A DNA stretch of 64,000 nt from Rhodophyticola sp. CCM32 (GTDB taxonomy: Bacteria > Pseudomonadota > Alphaproteobacteria > Rhodobacterales > Rhodobacteraceae): contig NZ_CP038492.1 in assembly GCF_004751985.1 (NCBI RefSeq), forward strand, positions 620,001-684,000, in the 5' to 3' direction. The translations under genes were made by a program, and so were the position numbers. A model generated the notes under the pieces. That model ran no database searches and was not told the DNA's origin. It worked only from the letters and a program-made list of their open reading frames with translations. Shown in pieces: positions 62,173 to 64,000 of the stretch; position 1 is the stretch's first letter, and the number at the start of each line of letters is the position of its first letter.

Positions 62173-63192
62173 TCAGGAAGCTGCGCCCGCCCCGGCGGGT
62201 TTGCGTGTTCCGGGTGTTCTTGAGCGGATCTGGCGTTCGATTGCGGTATAAAATGCCTGAGAGGCCGGCGACATCTCGCGCGCCCTTGGGTGGATCAGGG
62301 AATATTCCGAGACTGCCAGATCGCGCGCCACAGGCAATCTGGTGATCGCATGACGCATCCCGTCGCCCCTGGCATAGAAATCGGCAACCGAGGCCGCAAC
62401 CGGCGCAATCGCGTTGGACTGGCTGATCAGGGCCAGCGTCATCAGCAACGAGGATGTGCGCAGAATGCGTTTGGGCACCGACATGCCGGTGCGCGCGAAA
62501 TACCGTTCGACGGTTTGCGCCAGCAGCCCCTCTTTGGTCTGCAGTATCCAGTCATATTCCATGCAGTGTTCCAGGCTGATCTTCCGCTCCCGGGTCAGGG
62601 GGTGGCCGGTGCGCACGATCAGCGTCACCGGTTCGACGTCGATCACAATCTCCCGGAAATGTGTGGCATCGACACCGCCCAGAATGCGGCCGAGGAAAAA
62701 ATCTATCGTTCCGTCAAGAACGCCATCCACCAGTTTGGGGGATGTGTCGACGGTGATGGTGACCTCGATCATCGGATGGGTGACGCGCATCTGCCGGATC
62801 ACCGGCAGGACGATTTCCAGCGCCGGGCCGGTCACAGCCCCGATATGGACCCGGCCCCTGACCCCCTGACCCATTTCCGAGATTTCGCGGTCGATATCAT
62901 CCAGATCGCGCAGGATCTGATCTGCGCGGCGGGCCAGGCGCTTGCCAAAGCCGGTCAGTTCGATCCCCCGGGAATGGCGGGTATAAAGGGCCGCGCCGAA
63001 TATCTGTTCAAGCTGGGTCAACAGGCGCGAGGCCGCCGGTTGCGCCATGTTCAGACGGGCGGCGGCGGCGCTGACCTGACCGGCATGGCCCAGGGCTGCG
63101 ATCAGCCGCAGATGGGTCAGTTTCAGACCACGACGGGCCAGCCTGTCCTGCAAACTGTCATCAAGCGGGGGCGGTGGGGTTTTCGTCATCAT
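62173..63192 (-). CDS. LysR-family regulator, GbpR-like
   Basis: A 339-residue LysR regulator: LKLTHLRLIAALGHAGQVSAAAARLNMAQPAASRLLTQLEQ, with an extended N terminus, and TRHSRGIELTGFG. Its divergent partner is a ChvE-like sugar-binding protein, the pairing known for Agrobacterium GbpR and ChvE, so it probably controls that sugar transporter in response to monosaccharides. The tail is basic and Ala/Gly-rich. Confidence 0.85.
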   Translation of the reverse strand: MMTKTPPPPLDDSLQDRLARRGLKLTHLRLIAALGHAGQVSAAAARLNMAQPAASRLLTQLEQIFGAALYTRHSRGIELTGFGKRLARRADQILRDLDDIDREISEMGQGVRGRVHIGAVTGPALEIVLPVIRQMRVTHPMIEVTITVDTSPKLVDGVLDGTIDFFLGRILGGVDATHFREIVIDVEPVTLIVRTGHPLTRERKISLEHCMEYDWILQTKEGLLAQTVERYFARTGMSVPKRILRTSSLLMTLALISQSNAIAPVAASVADFYARGDGMRHAITRLPVARDLAVSEYSLIHPRAREMSPASQAFYTAIERQIRSRTPGTRKPAGAGAAS

Positions 63193-63202
63193 CTGCCATA
63201 GT

Positions 63203-63224
63203 GATATACAAAAATAGGTATATC
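63203..63224. promoter_or_regulatory. Inverted repeat in the gbpR/chvE divergent promoter
   Basis: GATATA-CAAAAATAGG-TATATC, perfect 6-bp arms with a 10-bp spacer, only about 10 bp from the LysR start and about 205 bp from the chvE-like start. AT-rich dyads of this kind serve as LysR boxes. Rest of the gap up to 63429 holds no gene. Confidence 0.4.
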
Positions 63225-63429
63225 AATGACCAATAATTTGATTTGATACTTATATTATGCCCGCCTACCCATGATCCTGCGTCACAAAAGGCGCGGCGAC
63301 CCGATAGGGGATAAGGGAGCATTTGCCCCTCAGGTCGTTAACAGGAAACCTAAATTGAATGCAGATGCATGTCTGACCGGCCCGATCCACGGGCTTGCGC
63401 AGATTGCCTGCATGTCCGGGGAGGACCAT

Positions 63430-64000
63430 ATGACATCATTCACAAAAACCCTTGCCAGCGCTGCGTTGACCGCAAGCCTGCTGGCTGCGCCGTCGATCCT
63501 TCTTGCGGATGGCACGATTGGCATCTCGATGCCCACGCAATCCTCTGCCCGGTGGATTTCCGATGGCAATTCGATGGTCGAACAGTTCGAGGCTGCGGGC
63601 TATGAAACCATCCTGCAATATGCCGAGGACGATATTCCCAACCAGCTGGCCCAGATCGAGAACATGATCACCCTTGGCGTGGATGCGCTGGTGATCGCGG
63701 CGATTGACGGCACCACCCTGTCCAACGCGCTGGCCAATGCGGATGCCGCTGGGATCGAGGTGATCGCCTATGACCGGCTGATCCGGAACAGCGCCCATGT
63801 GGATTACTACGCAACCTTCGACAATTTCGAGGTGGGCGTGTTGCAGGCGACCAATCTGGTCAACGGGCTGAACGACCGTTTTGGCGATGTGCACCCGTGG
63901 AATGTGGAGCTTTTCGGCGGCTCCCCGGACGACAATAACGCCTATTTCTTCTATAACGGCGCGATGTCGGTTCTCGATCCGCTGATCGCCTCTGGCGATA
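63430..64000 (+). CDS. chvE: ChvE-like periplasmic monosaccharide-binding protein, 3' cut by window edge
   Basis: Open from ATG 63430 to the window end (190 residues seen). Signal peptide [20 protein letters not shown] ends near ILLADG. The mature part matches the ChvE/XylF type: [102 protein letters not shown]. ChvE binds aldoses such as arabinose, galactose and glucose for an ABC importer (and, in Agrobacterium, virulence sensing). GAGGA lies close upstream of the start. Confidence 0.92.
   Translation, partial: MTSFTKTLASAALTASLLAAPSILLADGTIGISMPTQSSARWISDGNSMVEQFEAAGYETILQYAEDDIPNQLAQIENMITLGVDALVIAAIDGTTLSNALANADAAGIEVIAYDRLIRNSAHVDYYATFDNFEVGVLQATNLVNGLNDRFGDVHPWNVELFGGSPDDNNAYFFYNGAMSVLDPLIASGD

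Overview
The window reads as a chromosomal segment from an alphaproteobacterium of the Rhodobacterales (Paracoccus/Rhodobacter/Roseobacter-type). The grounds are high GC, a Rhodobacter-type gene transfer agent (GTA) cluster, an irr-fabA-fabB-fabI block, an argS-SPOR-nagZ-scpA-scpB block, and many TRAP/ABC uptake and enolase-superfamily genes. Gene identities come from reading motifs and family resemblance in the translated sequence; no database search was run.

Layout. (1) 1-14.9 kb: the structural operon of an RcGTA-like GTA, all on the + strand, from TerL (cut by the window edge) through portal, head protein, prohead protease, capsid, head-tail connectors, major tail protein, tail chaperones, a short tape measure, baseplate/hub proteins, an NlpC/P60 peptidase and the giant gp15-like tip protein, ending in a DUF2793 protein. 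A MITE-like element lies between protease and capsid, and the gp12-like gene carries a 1-nt frameshift. (2) 15-22 kb: housekeeping genes cysE, typA, irr, fabA, fabB, fabI. (3) 22.3-31 kb: catabolic genes (HAD dehalogenase, hydrolase, PLP dehydratase, MFS efflux, pcaD/pcaB, Zn alcohol dehydrogenase, enolase-superfamily dehydratase). (4) 31-33.3 kb: an AT-richer islet with an RTX-repeat lipoprotein between palindromic repeats, an IS630 remnant and an IS110 remnant. (5) 33.3-39 kb: a GntR regulator, an OmpA lipoprotein, an AraC-MGMT repair protein, then a lower-GC GNAT/EamA/LysR group. (6) 39.4-43.8 kb: ugpBAEC glycerol-3-phosphate uptake with a Pho box. (7) 44-53.9 kb: AbrB-type membrane protein, exonuclease III, erpA, dgt, argS, a SPOR protein, nagZ, scpAB. 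(8) 54-64 kb: IS630 remnant, then a sugar-acid locus: TRAP transporter, two SDRs, a glucarate-dehydratase-like enolase, an IclR regulator fused to an SMP-30 lactonase, and a divergent gbpR-like/chvE-like pair.

Functional links. Genes 54.8-62.2 kb could make a non-phosphorylative sugar oxidation route (uptake, dehydrogenase, lactonase, dehydratase, second dehydrogenase) in which the lactonase is physically part of the regulator. Three families of short dispersed inverted-repeat elements (called R1, R2, R3 here) occupy most of the larger intergenic gaps.

Caution. Five genes (gp12-like, HAD dehalogenase, pcaD-like, Zn-ADH, LysR) each show one apparent single-base loss, four clearly within and one beside a short G/C run, with the rest of the reading frame intact. 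This pattern fits sequence error better than biological decay, so these genes may be intact in the organism.
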